From positions 1 through 36,257 of the forward strand of contig CACKXH010000006.1 of assembly GCA_902604005.1 (NCBI GenBank): a DNA stretch of 36,257 bases, written 5' to 3'. Below, in pieces: positions 1 through 7,957 of the stretch. How positions within the stretch are numbered: position 1 is the stretch's first letter; each line of letters starts with the position of its first letter. Origin of the DNA: an uncultured Pelagibacteraceae bacterium (lineage in GTDB: Bacteria; Pseudomonadota; Alphaproteobacteria; Pelagibacterales; Pelagibacteraceae). The position numbers were made by a program, and so were the translations under genes. The notes beneath the pieces are model-generated. The model did no database searches, was not told the DNA's origin, and saw nothing but the letters and a program-made list of their open reading frames with translations.

Positions 1-1
1 T

Positions 2-790
2 GAGATACAAATAAGAACAAAAGAAATGCATGAGTTTGCAGAAAGAGGAATAGCTTCTCATTGGCAATACAAGTCTTCAGAAAAGTTTAATTCACTAACT
101 TGGAAAGAATATGATTGGCTTAAAGATTTGGTAGAAATTATAGAAAAAAATGAAAATCCGGAACATTCATATGAATACACAAAACTTCAAATGTTTCAGG
201 AAAATGTTTTTTGTTTTACCCCAAAAGGTTCAGTAATTAAATTGCCAAAAGACGCAACACCAATTGATTTTGCTTATGCTGTTCATACTAAGGTTGGTGA
301 CAATGCGATTGGTTGTGAAATCAACGGTAACAAAAGTGAACTTCAAACTATTCTTAGAAATGGAGATAGAGTAAATATTATTACATCAAAAAACCAATCA
401 CCATCCTTACACTGGATACCAATTACAAAAACAGGAAAGGCTAGAGCCGCAATAAGAAGATATTGGCATGATCGAGGTGAAAAAAAACAAGAAAGAATTA
501 AAAAATATAACACAACTTTATGGATCTCTTTACCTGATAAACCTGGTCAATTAGGAAATGTAAGCTCATTAATAGGTCAACACAAATTAAATATCTCAAA
601 TCTAGAAATGGCAGGCAAAAACCCTAATTATATTAATTTTAAATTTCAGTTAATCATAAGAGATCTAAAAAATTTCACTAATTTTATTGCAGAGCTCAAA
701 CAAAAAGGTATAAAATTTAAGATAATTAGACACGAAGATAAAAGAAATGCTTTCACACAAAAAATCCTTAAATATTTTAAGAAAAACTAA
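2..790 (+). CDS. spoT: Rel/SpoT-family (p)ppGpp synthetase/hydrolase, C-terminal part (5' end outside window)
   Basis: This is the C-terminal end of a RelA/SpoT homologue that makes and/or degrades the stringent-response alarmone (p)ppGpp. The frame is open from base 2, so the gene starts upstream of the window. The first residues, EIQIRTKEMHEFAERGIASHW-like, match the end of the synthetase domain; the ATG at 26 is internal. A TGS domain follows (motif VFCFTPKGSVIKLPKDATP, about residues 60-120 of the visible part). Then comes a short basic helix (TGKARAAIRRYW) and an ACT-like domain starting near TLWISLPDKPGQLGNV. The usual ~150 residues between TGS and ACT (helical linker plus the Cys/His zinc-finger or RIS domain) are absent: only about 25 residues join them. 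The 3' end overlaps pyrE by 44 bp. Whether the enzyme is bifunctional cannot be judged without the HD domain. Confidence 0.93.
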   Translation, partial: EIQIRTKEMHEFAERGIASHWQYKSSEKFNSLTWKEYDWLKDLVEIIEKNENPEHSYEYTKLQMFQENVFCFTPKGSVIKLPKDATPIDFAYAVHTKVGDNAIGCEINGNKSELQTILRNGDRVNIITSKNQSPSLHWIPITKTGKARAAIRRYWHDRGEKKQERIKKYNTTLWISLPDKPGQLGNVSSLIGQHKLNISNLEMAGKNPNYINFKFQLIIRDLKNFTNFIAELKQKGIKFKIIRHEDKRNAFTQKILKYFKKN

Positions 791-1334
791 TGCATTATTA
801 GAAGGACATTTCGTTTTATCTTCAGGGCTTCATTCATCCAAATATATACAATGTGCTAAACTATTGAGTTTCCCTTTTGAAGCTGAAAAAATTTGTAAAT
901 CTTTATCTTATAAAATAAAAAGAAGATTCAAAAAAATTGATCTTATTTTAGCTCCAGCTATGGGTGGAATAATAATTGGTTATGAAATAGGAAGACTTTT
1001 AAAAAAAGAAACTATTTTTTGTGAAAGAGTTAAAGGAAAATTTTCTCTTCGAAGAGGTTTCAAAATTAAAAAAGGGTCAAAAGTTTTAATTGTGGAAGAT
1101 GTTATAACTACTGGTAAATCTAGTATGGAATGTTTAAGATTAGTTAATAAAGCAAAAGCTTCTGTTATTGGCTTTGCTTCTATTATAGACAGATCAACAA
1201 AAAAAACTTTAAAAATCAAAAAAAAAATAATATCTCATTTAAAAATAGATGTACCATCATTTAAAAAAAATCAACTACCCAAAGATTTGAAATTAATCCC
1301 AATAACTACTCCTGGAAGCAGATTCATTAAGTGA
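747..1334 (+). CDS. pyrE: Orotate phosphoribosyltransferase
   Basis: This enzyme converts orotate and PRPP to orotidine 5'-monophosphate, the fifth step of de novo pyrimidine synthesis in the cytosol. The family signature is clear: near the N-terminus [20 protein letters not shown], the phosphate-loop region [18 protein letters not shown], and the PRPP-binding motif [14 protein letters not shown]. At 195 residues it is of normal length. The ATG at 747 is the only usable start before the conserved LLEGHF motif, so it really overlaps the spoT 3' end by 44 bp in another frame. Its own 3' end overlaps the next ORF by 4 bp (GTGA). spoT-pyrE-pdxJ order is plausible for alphaproteobacteria and suggests cotranscription. 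Confidence 0.95.
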   Translation: MLSHKKSLNILRKTNALLEGHFVLSSGLHSSKYIQCAKLLSFPFEAEKICKSLSYKIKRRFKKIDLILAPAMGGIIIGYEIGRLLKKETIFCERVKGKFSLRRGFKIKKGSKVLIVEDVITTGKSSMECLRLVNKAKASVIGFASIIDRSTKKTLKIKKKIISHLKIDVPSFKKNQLPKDLKLIPITTPGSRFIK

Positions 1335-2536
1335 TACGTTTAGGAGTAAATATTGATCATGTTGCAACACTAAGAAATGCTAGAGGAGAACTACATCCAA
1401 ATCCTGTAAAAGCTGCAAAATATGTCAAAAAAGCTGGAGCGCATTCAGTTACAATACACTTAAGAGAAGATAGGAGACATATAAATGATTTTGATGCTAA
1501 AAAAATATGTTCAATTAAAAAACTTTTAGTAAATTTAGAAATTTCTACAAATCCTAAAATAGTAAACATAGCCTTAAAAATTTGGGAAGGTTTGTCTCAA
1601 GAATTAAATTACAATGTAATGTTTAGTCAAAGAGGAGTTATGAATCTTGCTCATAATCTTCAAGATGTAAGAGATTTAAAAAGAAGGACCCATGCTAATA
1701 GATTGAACGGGATTGATGCTGTTTATTTAAATACTGAACAGGTTAAAAAATTTTGCCCAATAATTAATACTTCTCAAGATATTCGTTATCCAGTCTTAGG
1801 AGGTACTTTACAGAGAAGAGCGGGAACTGCAAGACATGATGCTGTTGCGTGGGGATATGCTAGGGGTGCTGATGAAATGGGAGTTGACATTATTCAAAAT
1901 TGTGAAGTTAAAGGTATTAAAAGAAATGGAGACACTGTTGAAGGTATTGAAACTACTAAAGGATTTATAAAAACTAACAAAATAGGAGTTGTTGCTGCAG
2001 GACATTCTAGTGTTATAGCTAATATGGCCGGTTTAAGATTGCCCTTAGAAAGTAAACCATTACAAGCTTTGGTGTCTGAACCAGTTAAACCAGTTATTGA
2101 TACGGTTGTAATGTCAAATGCTGTTCATGCTTACGTAAGCCAATCGGATAAAGGTGAGCTAGTTATAGGTGCAGGTACAGATGATTATATTTCTTATTCT
2201 CAAAAAGGTAGTCATGATATTGTTGAAGGGACATTAAATGCAATTTTAGAACTATATCCAATATTTAGTCGAATGAGAATGCTTCGACAATGGGGAGGAA
2301 TTGTTGATATTTGTCCTGATGCTAGCCCAATAATAAGTAAAACATCTATTAAGGGTTTATATTTTAATTGTGGCTGGGGAACTGGAGGATTTAAAGCGAC
2401 TCCTGGATCTGGTGATTTGTTTGCACATACGATAGCAAATGATGAACCACATAAACTTAATGCTGCATTTAATATTAATAGATTTGTAAGTGGTGACCTT
2501 GTTGATGAACATGGTGCAGCTGCTGTAGCACACTAA
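1331..2536 (+). CDS. soxB: Chimeric ORF: pdxJ N-terminal fragment fused in frame to sarcosine oxidase beta subunit lacking its N-terminus
   Basis: This 401-codon frame (GTG start, 4-bp overlap with pyrE) contains two unrelated proteins. Residues 1 to about 83 are the start of pyridoxine 5'-phosphate synthase PdxJ ([15 protein letters not shown], then the phosphate/substrate motif HLREDRRHI, then LEISTN). From about residue 82 onward it is sarcosine oxidase beta subunit: [20 protein letters not shown], the flavin-attachment region [18 protein letters not shown] (His169 corresponds to the covalent-FMN His), and the C-terminal [10 protein letters not shown] motif, ending [10 protein letters not shown] as family members do. 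The first ~90-100 SoxB residues, with the GxGxxG FAD-binding fold, are missing, and most of the PdxJ barrel is missing too. Neither activity is expected from the product. The soxD start codon overlaps the stop (TAATG). It may be a genuine deletion or a chimeric sequence join. Confidence 0.9.
   Translation: MIRLGVNIDHVATLRNARGELHPNPVKAAKYVKKAGAHSVTIHLREDRRHINDFDAKKICSIKKLLVNLEISTNPKIVNIALKIWEGLSQELNYNVMFSQRGVMNLAHNLQDVRDLKRRTHANRLNGIDAVYLNTEQVKKFCPIINTSQDIRYPVLGGTLQRRAGTARHDAVAWGYARGADEMGVDIIQNCEVKGIKRNGDTVEGIETTKGFIKTNKIGVVAAGHSSVIANMAGLRLPLESKPLQALVSEPVKPVIDTVVMSNAVHAYVSQSDKGELVIGAGTDDYISYSQKGSHDIVEGTLNAILELYPIFSRMRMLRQWGGIVDICPDASPIISKTSIKGLYFNCGWGTGGFKATPGSGDLFAHTIANDEPHKLNAAFNINRFVSGDLVDEHGAAAVAH
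1574..1582 (+). other. pdxJ/soxB fusion junction, possible microhomology
   Basis: The protein switches from PdxJ-like to SoxB-like sequence within residues 81-85 (A-L-K-I-W). The codons for L-K-I (tta aaa att) suit both families: PdxJ commonly has an ALKI-type helix end here and SoxB commonly has SLKLWE or SLKIWE. A short shared sequence of about 9 nt is therefore a plausible crossover point. The exact breakpoint is inferred from family knowledge, not from an alignment. Downstream of intact alphaproteobacterial pdxJ one would often expect acpS, lepB and rnc; none are present here. Confidence 0.7.
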
Positions 2537-2811
2537 TGTTTGTTATTAATTGTCCTTTCTGTGGAGAACGTGAACAAAGTGAATTTAAAGCTGGTGGTGA
2601 AGCTCATATAGTAAGACCAAAACAACCTACTGAATTAAGTGATGATGAATGGGCAGAATATCTCTTCATGAGAAAAAATATTAAAGGTGTCCAATTTGAA
2701 AGATGGAATCATGCTCATGGTTGCAGAAAATGGTTTAATATGGTTCGAGATACTTCGAATGATGAAATTAAAGCAGTTTATAAAATGGGTGAAAAGCCAC
2801 CAATAGAATAA
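2536..2811 (+). CDS. soxD: Sarcosine oxidase delta subunit
   Basis: Small zinc-binding subunit of the heterotetrameric sarcosine oxidase (alpha-beta-gamma-delta), which oxidatively demethylates sarcosine to glycine. At 91 residues it has the family length. The predicted zinc ligands are visible: Cys6 and Cys9 in NCPFCGERE, and His59 and Cys63 in RWNHAHGCRKWFN. Translation is coupled to the upstream soxB-containing frame through a TAATG overlap, and soxA follows after 1 bp. The gene is intact even though its partner subunit beta is broken in this sequence. Confidence 0.95.
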   Translation: MFVINCPFCGEREQSEFKAGGEAHIVRPKQPTELSDDEWAEYLFMRKNIKGVQFERWNHAHGCRKWFNMVRDTSNDEIKAVYKMGEKPPIE

Positions 2812-2812
2812 A

Positions 2813-5800
2813 ATGACAAAAAATCTTAGAGTTAAAACTGGAAAAGCTATTGATGAAACTTACAGAATTTCATTTAAATTTAATGGAAAAACTTATTATG
2901 GTTTTAAAGGAGATACACTTTCCTCTGCACTATTAGCAAACAATGTTCATTTGGTAGGTAGAAGTTTTAAATACCATAGACCAAGAGGCATCATGACCGC
3001 TGGTTCAGAAGAACCAAATGCTATTGTTCAACTTCATGACAATTCTTCTAGAACAGAACCAAATGTAAGAGCAACAGAAGTCGAGATCTATGAAGGTTTA
3101 GAAGCATCCAGTCAAAATTGTTGGCCTAGTGTAAAGTTTGACGTTGGTGGAATAAATAATTTTTTATCACCTCTACTTCCTGCAGGTTTTTACTACAAAA
3201 CTTTTATGTGGCCTGCTAGTTTTTGGGAAAAATATGAATATTTTATCAGAAAATCAGCCGGATTAGGAAAATCACCTACTGAGCCAGATCCAGACATATA
3301 TGAGCATAGATACATTCATTGTGATGTCTTGGTAATAGGATCAGGTATTTCAGGTGTCATGGCTGCAAAAACTGCAGCCAAAAATGGATTTAAAACACTT
3401 TTAGTTGATGAAAAACCAAATCTTGGAGGATCAACAATTTATCAAAACTCTGATTATTTCAAAATAAACAATCAAAATTCAAACTCATGGCTAGAAAAAG
3501 AAATTAATGAAATTAAAAAATTAAAGAATTTAGAAATTAAAACTAGAACAAGTGTTGCGGCTTATCATGGTTATAACTTTTTATTAGCACGTGAAAATTT
3601 TACTGATCATTTACCTATTGAACAAAGGAAAGATAAAACAAGACACAAACTACTTAAAATAAGAGCAAAAAAAGTAATCTCAGCTACAGGTTCAATAGAA
3701 AGACCAATGGTATTTGACAATAACGATAGACCTGGAATTTTACTTTCATCAGCAATTAAAAGATATGCTGACTTTTTTGGGGTTGCATGTGGTGAAAAAA
3801 ATGTTCTTTTTACTAATAACGATAGCGCATATGAAACTGCGATTAGTTTAATTCAAAAAGGAATAAATATTGAGGCTATAATTGACAATAGAGAAGAAGT
3901 GGACTCTAAATTAGTTTATGAAGTAGAAAAAAATAATATAAAGATTTTCAAAGGCTACACAGTAACAAATACATTTGGCTATAAAAAAATTAGTGGGATT
4001 TCTATAAAACAACTATCTAAAGATGGGCAAAAGGTTGTTGGCTCAAGAATAAATTTATCTTGTGATTGCCTTGGTGTTTCTGGTGGATGGACACCAGCTG
4101 TTCATCTATTTACTCAATCTGGTGGAAAATTAAAGTTCAGAGATGAAGACCAAGTATTTATCCCTAGCATTTACCCTTCTGATCAACTAAGCATTGGTTC
4201 ATGTAATGGTGATTTTACTTTAGATGAAATTTTAATAAATACACCTAAATCTTTAAAAGAATTTTTAAATATCAAAAATACTGAATACGAGAGTTTAGAA
4301 GTTATATCCTCAACTAATAAATCAAAAAGAAATATTTGGCTATTACCGTCAGATAAAGTTCTGGGTAAAACAAAATCTTTTGTTGACTATCAAAATGATG
4401 CTACTGCAAAAGATATTAAACTAGCATTAAGAGAAGGTTTTAGATCAATTGAACATGTAAAAAGATACACAACCACTGGAATGGGAACAGACCAAGGTAA
4501 ATTAGGTAATATGCATGCGCTTGGAATTATTTCTGAAACAGCAGGTGCAAAAATGGGTGAATTAGGCACCACTACTTTTAGACCACCCTACACTCCTTTA
4601 ACTTTTGGAACGATAGTTGGAAGAAATGTTGGAGAATATTTTGACATATTTAGAAAAACTCCAATTCATAGTTGGCATGAAAAAAATAAAGCAGAATTTG
4701 AAAATGTAGGTCAATGGAAAAGAGCTTGGTATTATCCAAAAGAAAATGAAAATATGCACCAGGCAGTTCAAAGAGAAAGTAAAGCAGCAAGAGAAAGTGC
4801 TGGAATTTTAGATGCATCTACTCTTGGTAAAATTGATATTCAAGGAACTGATGCTTCTGAATTTTTAAATCGAGTTTATACTAATGCTTGGTCAAAACTA
4901 GCTATCGGTAAATGTCGATATGGTTTAATGCTTAACGAAGATGGCATGGTATATGATGATGGTGTTACTACTCGATTAGGTGAAAATCATTATATAATGA
5001 CGACAACAACAGGCGGTGCCGCTAATGTAATGGGTAAACTTGAAGATTACCTGCAAACAGAATGGCCAGAATTAGATGTTTATTTAACATCAGTAACAGA
5101 TCATTTTGCAACAATAAGTGTTTGTGGTCCAAATAGTAAAAAAATTGTAAGTGAAGTTATTTCAGATTTAGATTTTTCAGACGAAAGTTTTCCACATATG
5201 TCATTTAAGAATGCAAAAATTGGTAAAATTAATTGCAGAGTAATGAGAATTAGTTTCACAGGGGAACATAGTTATGAAATTAATATTCAGGCTAACTATG
5301 GTAAATCAGTTTGGGAAAAATGTATGGAAGCTGGAAAAGATTACAATATTACACCATATGGCACTGAAACAATGCATTTACTTAGAGCTGAAAAAGGTTT
5401 CATAATTGTAGGTCAAGATACTGACGCTACAATGACCCCTATCGATTTACAGATGGATTGGATTGTAAGTAAAAAGAAATATGATTTTATTGGAAAAAGA
5501 TCTTTATATAGATCTGACACTATTAGAGAAGATAGAAAACAGCTTGTTGGATTATTAACTGAAGATCCTAATGAAGTTTTAGAAGAGGGAGCACAAATAG
5601 TAGCTGATGTAAAAAAATCACCTATCGAAATGTTAGGACATATTACTTCAAGTTATTTTAGTCCTAACCTTAAAAAATCTATAGCTCTTGGAGTTGTTAG
5701 AGGCGGAAAAAATATGATTGGACAAAAATTGATAATTCCGATGGAAAAAAAGAATATCAATGTAACAGTTGCTGATCCAGTTTTTTTAGATAAGGAGAAT

Positions 5801-5818
5801 AAGAGATTAAATGCTTAA
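2813..5818 (+). CDS. soxA: Sarcosine oxidase alpha subunit
   Basis: Large subunit of heterotetrameric sarcosine oxidase. The complex turns sarcosine, THF and O2 into glycine, 5,10-methylene-THF and peroxide. The 1001-residue length matches the family. Residues about 15-95 form the N-terminal ferredoxin-fold-like domain (YGFKGDTLSSALLANN, SFKYHRPRGIMTAG). A Rossmann dinucleotide-binding motif VIGSGISGVMAA lies at 174-185. A middle oxidoreductase section contains ATGSIERPMVF and the TTTGMGTDQGK region. From about residue 610 to the end is a GcvT-like folate-binding domain (AARESAGILDASTLGKIDIQ; GLMLNEDGMVYDDGV). The gene follows soxD by 1 bp and overlaps soxG by 8 bp, so the operon is tight. 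In glycine-dependent SAR11-type cells it would supply glycine and C1 units; that role is inferred. Confidence 0.96.
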   Translation: MTKNLRVKTGKAIDETYRISFKFNGKTYYGFKGDTLSSALLANNVHLVGRSFKYHRPRGIMTAGSEEPNAIVQLHDNSSRTEPNVRATEVEIYEGLEASSQNCWPSVKFDVGGINNFLSPLLPAGFYYKTFMWPASFWEKYEYFIRKSAGLGKSPTEPDPDIYEHRYIHCDVLVIGSGISGVMAAKTAAKNGFKTLLVDEKPNLGGSTIYQNSDYFKINNQNSNSWLEKEINEIKKLKNLEIKTRTSVAAYHGYNFLLARENFTDHLPIEQRKDKTRHKLLKIRAKKVISATGSIERPMVFDNNDRPGILLSSAIKRYADFFGVACGEKNVLFTNNDSAYETAISLIQKGINIEAIIDNREEVDSKLVYEVEKNNIKIFKGYTVTNTFGYKKISGISIKQLSKDGQKVVGSRINLSCDCLGVSGGWTPAVHLFTQSGGKLKFRDEDQVFIPSIYPSDQLSIGSCNGDFTLDEILINTPKSLKEFLNIKNTEYESLEVISSTNKSKRNIWLLPSDKVLGKTKSFVDYQNDATAKDIKLALREGFRSIEHVKRYTTTGMGTDQGKLGNMHALGIISETAGAKMGELGTTTFRPPYTPLTFGTIVGRNVGEYFDIFRKTPIHSWHEKNKAEFENVGQWKRAWYYPKENENMHQAVQRESKAARESAGILDASTLGKIDIQGTDASEFLNRVYTNAWSKLAIGKCRYGLMLNEDGMVYDDGVTTRLGENHYIMTTTTGGAANVMGKLEDYLQTEWPELDVYLTSVTDHFATISVCGPNSKKIVSEVISDLDFSDESFPHMSFKNAKIGKINCRVMRISFTGEHSYEINIQANYGKSVWEKCMEAGKDYNITPYGTETMHLLRAEKGFIIVGQDTDATMTPIDLQMDWIVSKKKYDFIGKRSLYRSDTIREDRKQLVGLLTEDPNEVLEEGAQIVADVKKSPIEMLGHITSSYFSPNLKKSIALGVVRGGKNMIGQKLIIPMEKKNINVTVADPVFLDKENKRLNA

Positions 5819-6374
5819 TTATAACCAAGCACTACCTAAAAATACATTAATACAAGATCTTCAAATGAAGGAGATCAAACCAATAATGAAATTGATAATA
5901 AGGGGTAAAAAAAGAGAATTTATTTCTGCTGTTGGAAAATCTTTAAATATTTTATTACCAACTGAAGCTAATACCTCTGCTCAAAGTGATAAATTAACAG
6001 CAGTTTGGTTAAGTCCTGATGAATGGATGATTTATTCTAATGAGCCAGTTGATGAAAATACAAATAACTATAAAACTGAAGAACTATTAAACAATTACAT
6101 TTCAAAATTAAATCTTGGTGCAGTAACAGATGTTACAGATCAATTTGTAATGATTAATCTCAAAGGAAACAAAATTTATGAATTATTTCAAACTGGATCT
6201 CCTTTTAATTTTGATGATTTTCAAAATAAAAAAGGAGCTGTAACACAAACAATTTTAAATAAAATAGATATAATTGTTCATAATCAGGATAAAAATGCAG
6301 TTAATCTGTTTGTTAGACGTTCTTTTTCACAACATTTGTTTTCTTGGATGAACGACGCTGCGTCAAGATTATAG
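5811..6374 (+). CDS. soxG: Sarcosine oxidase gamma subunit
   Basis: Fourth subunit of heterotetrameric sarcosine oxidase, distantly related to the GcvT fold and needed for complex assembly. It has 187 residues. The recognisable parts are the LSPDEWMIYS motif in the middle and, near the C-terminus, VRRSFSQHLFSWMNDAASRL-like sequence with the family's R-S-F/Y-A/S pattern. Its ATG lies inside the last codons of soxA (8-bp overlap), and the soxB-D-A-G order is the standard one. Sequence conservation in this subunit is low family-wide, so the call rests on both motifs and position. Confidence 0.92.
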   Translation: MLNYNQALPKNTLIQDLQMKEIKPIMKLIIRGKKREFISAVGKSLNILLPTEANTSAQSDKLTAVWLSPDEWMIYSNEPVDENTNNYKTEELLNNYISKLNLGAVTDVTDQFVMINLKGNKIYELFQTGSPFNFDDFQNKKGAVTQTILNKIDIIVHNQDKNAVNLFVRRSFSQHLFSWMNDAASRL

Positions 6375-6402
6375 TCTCTATTAATTTTCAAATAGGTTAT
6401 TT

Positions 6403-6407
6403 AAGGA
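6403..6407 (+). promoter_or_regulatory. Shine-Dalgarno for the solute-binding protein gene
   Basis: AAGGA lies just upstream of the ATG at 6409. Most genes here are translationally coupled and lack clear ribosome-binding sites, so this one supports independent, strong initiation of a binding protein, which is normally made in excess over its permease. The spacing is shorter than ideal. I could not define a promoter in the 34-bp gap after soxG. Confidence 0.5.
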
Positions 6408-6408
6408 T

Positions 6409-7176
6409 ATGAAAAAATTACTTTTAATAGCAATATTTGCTCTTTTACCCTTTTCTTTAAACGCAGAATCTAATTTGGACAAAATACTTTCAGCTGGAGT
6501 TTTAAAAGTTGGAACAACTGGAGATTGGGATCCAATGACAATGAAAGATCCAGCAACTAATAAATATAAGGGATTTGACATTGATGTTATGAACGAATTA
6601 GCTAAAGACATGGGGGTTAAAGTTGAATTTGTTCCTGCAGAATGGAAAACTATAGTTTCTGGTATCACATCCGAAAGATATGATATTTCTACAAGTGTAA
6701 CTAAAACACCAAAAAGAGCAGAAGTAGCAGGATTTACAGACACTTATTATAAATATGGAACTGTGCCATTGGTTCTTAAAAAGAATTTAAAAAAATTTTC
6801 AACGTGGGACTCACTTAATAATTCAAAAGTAACAATCGCTACAACACTTGGTACATCTCAAGAAGAAAAAGCGAAAGAATTTTTTCCTAAATCAAAATTG
6901 AACTCAGTTGAAGCACCAGCAAGAGACTTTCAAGAGGTTTTAGCTGGAAGAGCAGATGGGAATATTACAAGTTCGACAGAAGCAAACAAATTAGTAATCA
7001 AATATCCACAATTAGCTATAGTTCCTGATGGAGAAAAAAATCCAGCCTTTTTAGCAATGATGGTTCCTAAAGGTGACTCTAAATGGAACAACTACGTTAA
7101 TGAATGGATTAAAAAGAAAAAATCGTCAGGCTTTTTTACTAAGTTATTAGCTAAATATAATCTAAAAAGCTTATAA
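6409..7176 (+). CDS. Periplasmic amino-acid-type solute-binding protein (family 3, PheC-like)
   Basis: Extracytoplasmic solute-binding protein of ABC importer family 3. Residues 1-19 are a Sec signal peptide ([19 protein letters not shown], cleavage before ES). The mature part starts with [20 protein letters not shown] and [16 protein letters not shown], the family-3 lobe I pattern, and continues with [21 protein letters not shown]. The overall pattern resembles the binding proteins related to periplasmic cyclohexadienyl dehydratase (PheC), including the C-terminal [14 protein letters not shown] stretch. The ligand cannot be read from sequence. The permease lies 40 bp downstream and sarcosine oxidase immediately upstream, so a small amino acid or N-methyl amine is possible, but that is a guess. 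Alternative: a PheC-type periplasmic enzyme, less likely beside a permease. Confidence 0.88.
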   Translation: MKKLLLIAIFALLPFSLNAESNLDKILSAGVLKVGTTGDWDPMTMKDPATNKYKGFDIDVMNELAKDMGVKVEFVPAEWKTIVSGITSERYDISTSVTKTPKRAEVAGFTDTYYKYGTVPLVLKKNLKKFSTWDSLNNSKVTIATTLGTSQEEKAKEFFPKSKLNSVEAPARDFQEVLAGRADGNITSSTEANKLVIKYPQLAIVPDGEKNPAFLAMMVPKGDSKWNNYVNEWIKKKKSSGFFTKLLAKYNLKSL

Positions 7177-7216
7177 TCAATTAGTAATTAATTTTTAATT
7201 CTTTATAAATCAAAGA

Positions 7217-7957
7217 GTGAGAAATTTATTTTTTTTACTTTTAATACTTCCTTTAACCTCATGTGGTAAAAGTGAACTTAATTGGTTGATTTTATCTCCA
7301 AACAATATTGAAGGATTAACTAATCTTAAATTTTTATTAAGTGGGATAACTACAACTATCTATATTTCAATAGTATCAATTGTTATTTCAATGATGATTG
7401 GTTTTATTGTTGCAGTCCCTTCTTTAGCAAAAAGTAAATTTTTAACTTATTTGAATATTGGATATGTCGAAATAGTAAGAGCTATTCCTCTTCTAGTTTT
7501 AATCTTATGGATTTATTATGGTTTACCCATTATGACCGGGGTAAGCTTTAGTCCTTTTGTTTCAGGAATCATTGCCTTGTCTATAAGTGAAAGTGCATTT
7601 CAAGCTGAAATTTTTAGAGCAGGTATAAACTCAATCAAAAAAGCTCAATGGGAAGCAGGAAGTTCACTAGGTTTAGATTTTTTAAAAAAATTAAGATTAG
7701 TAATTTTACCACAGGCAATAAAAAATATTTTACCTGCTATCGGAAATCAATTTGTTTATGTTTTAAAAATGTCTTCATTGGTTTCAATAATAGGAATCGG
7801 AGATTTAACTAGAAAGGCTAATGAGTTAGTTGTAACAACTTATAGACCTTTAGAAATTTATACATTTTTAATTCTTGAATATTTAGCATTAATATTAATT
7901 GTTTCTTATGTTGTTAGAAAATTAGAAAAAAAATTAAAAAAAGACTCTAACAATTGA
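7217..7957 (+). CDS. Amino-acid ABC transporter permease (HisM/GlnP type) with lipobox-like N-terminus
   Basis: Inner-membrane permease of a polar amino acid ABC importer. It carries the family pattern: a membrane helix beginning near LLSGITTTIYISIVSIVISM, the motif YVEIVRAIPLLVLILWIYYGLP, and the ATPase-contact EAA loop QWEAGSSLGLDFLKKLRLVILPQA, followed by GNQFVYVLKMSSLVSIIG. The start is GTG; no earlier or nearby in-frame ATG is available. The first ~20 residues (LLLILPLTSCGKS) look like a lipoprotein signal with a Cys, a feature I also recall from alphaproteobacterial relatives of this permease. No ATP-binding subunit is encoded beside it. The 3' end overlaps the convergent Fe-ADH gene by 11 bp. 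Confidence 0.9.
   Translation: MRNLFFLLLILPLTSCGKSELNWLILSPNNIEGLTNLKFLLSGITTTIYISIVSIVISMMIGFIVAVPSLAKSKFLTYLNIGYVEIVRAIPLLVLILWIYYGLPIMTGVSFSPFVSGIIALSISESAFQAEIFRAGINSIKKAQWEAGSSLGLDFLKKLRLVILPQAIKNILPAIGNQFVYVLKMSSLVSIIGIGDLTRKANELVVTTYRPLEIYTFLILEYLALILIVSYVVRKLEKKLKKDSNN

Noticed and set aside
6409-7176. Periplasmic cyclohexadienyl dehydratase (PheC enzyme) instead of a binding protein
   Set aside because: The similarity is to the shared family-3 fold, and a permease gene follows directly; transport is the simpler reading. Kept as an alternative.
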